From the NCBI GenBank assembly GCA_036655775.1, contig JAVVPL010000007.1, forward strand, positions 1-34,409: a stretch of 34,409 bases of DNA, written 5' to 3'. The notes below the pieces were generated by a model, which had not been told where the DNA came from, searched no databases, and saw nothing but the letters and a program-made list of their open reading frames with translations. How positions within the stretch are numbered: position 1 is the stretch's first letter; each line of letters starts with the position of its first letter. The DNA comes from JAVVPL01 sp036655775. GTDB taxonomy: Bacteria; Bacteroidota; Bacteroidia; Bacteroidales; P3. Position numbers and translations under genes: made by a program. Shown in pieces: positions 34,355 to 34,409 of this stretch.

Positions 34355-34409
34355 GGAGAGGTGGGTGAGTGGCTGAAACCAACAGTTTGCTAAACTGTCG
34401 TACGGGTAA
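34355..34409 (+). tRNA. tRNA-Ser(GCT), cut by the window edge
   Basis: The 5' 55 nt of a class II tRNA are present: acceptor strand GGAGAGG (34355-34361), T8, a D arm closed by GGT/ACC with GTGG in the loop, anticodon stem ACAGT/ACTGT and loop TTGCTAA. The anticodon is GCT, reading AGC and AGT serine codons. The bases after the anticodon arm begin the long variable arm expected for tRNA-Ser. The T arm and 3' acceptor strand lie beyond the window. Confidence 0.93.

Overview
The window is a gene-dense, AT-rich piece of chromosome from a member of the Bacteroidota. Four signs point there. PorW/SprE and two proteins with type A C-terminal sorting domains show a type IX secretion system (T9SS). 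An outer-membrane barrel has a carboxypeptidase-regulatory-like and plug-like N-terminus. Promoters fit the Bacteroidota pattern TTTG-N19/20-TAnnTTTG. Shine-Dalgarno sequences are essentially absent before the start codons. The class or genus cannot be fixed from the sequence. No phage, transposase, CRISPR array or plasmid gene was seen, so this looks like stable core chromosome.

Layout. Positions 1-4600 hold a plus-strand module: ABC ATPase, six-helix membrane partner, YtrA-type GntR regulator and a large outer-membrane barrel. A metallo-beta-lactamase-fold hydrolase overlaps thyA (4655-6216), behind a promoter that almost touches its start codon. A minus-strand pair (TauE/SafE-type permease, then short-chain dehydrogenase; 7837-6279) converges on thyA and diverges from a secreted PepSY-like protein (8075-8614). 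The T9SS lipoprotein PorW/SprE starts at TTG and is followed 5 nt later by polA (8681-14199). recX and a periplasmic C1-family peptidase lie on the minus strand (15877-14234). A near-perfect 42-bp palindrome carrying back-to-back -7 boxes separates that peptidase from a plus-strand run (15977-23285): membrane PASTA protein, T9SS cargo protein, RluA/RluD-type pseudouridine synthase, alpha/beta hydrolase and a periplasmic S9 peptidase. pruA and a PduO-type corrinoid adenosyltransferase follow (23413-25600). On the minus strand, lepA reads towards a second T9SS cargo protein containing a recent 90-bp duplication (29303-25646). A PfkB kinase and a dus gene form a plus-strand pair (29579-31574). 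Two minus-strand envelope proteins of unknown function follow (34023-31587). The right edge cuts through a tRNA-Ser(GCT).

How the genes fit together. Most products are housekeeping enzymes (ThyA, PolA, RecX, LepA, RluD, Dus, PruA) mixed with cell-envelope functions (T9SS component, two T9SS cargos, two outer-membrane barrels, two exported peptidases, a PASTA protein). I found no clear new multi-gene system. The observations most worth a second look are the 42-bp palindromic divergent promoter, a start codon buried in a 13-bp inverted repeat, the 90-bp in-frame duplication in a T9SS protein, a DNA polymerase I whose proofreading motifs have all decayed, and promoters that predict leaderless or nearly leaderless mRNAs for the hydrolase-thyA unit and lepA.
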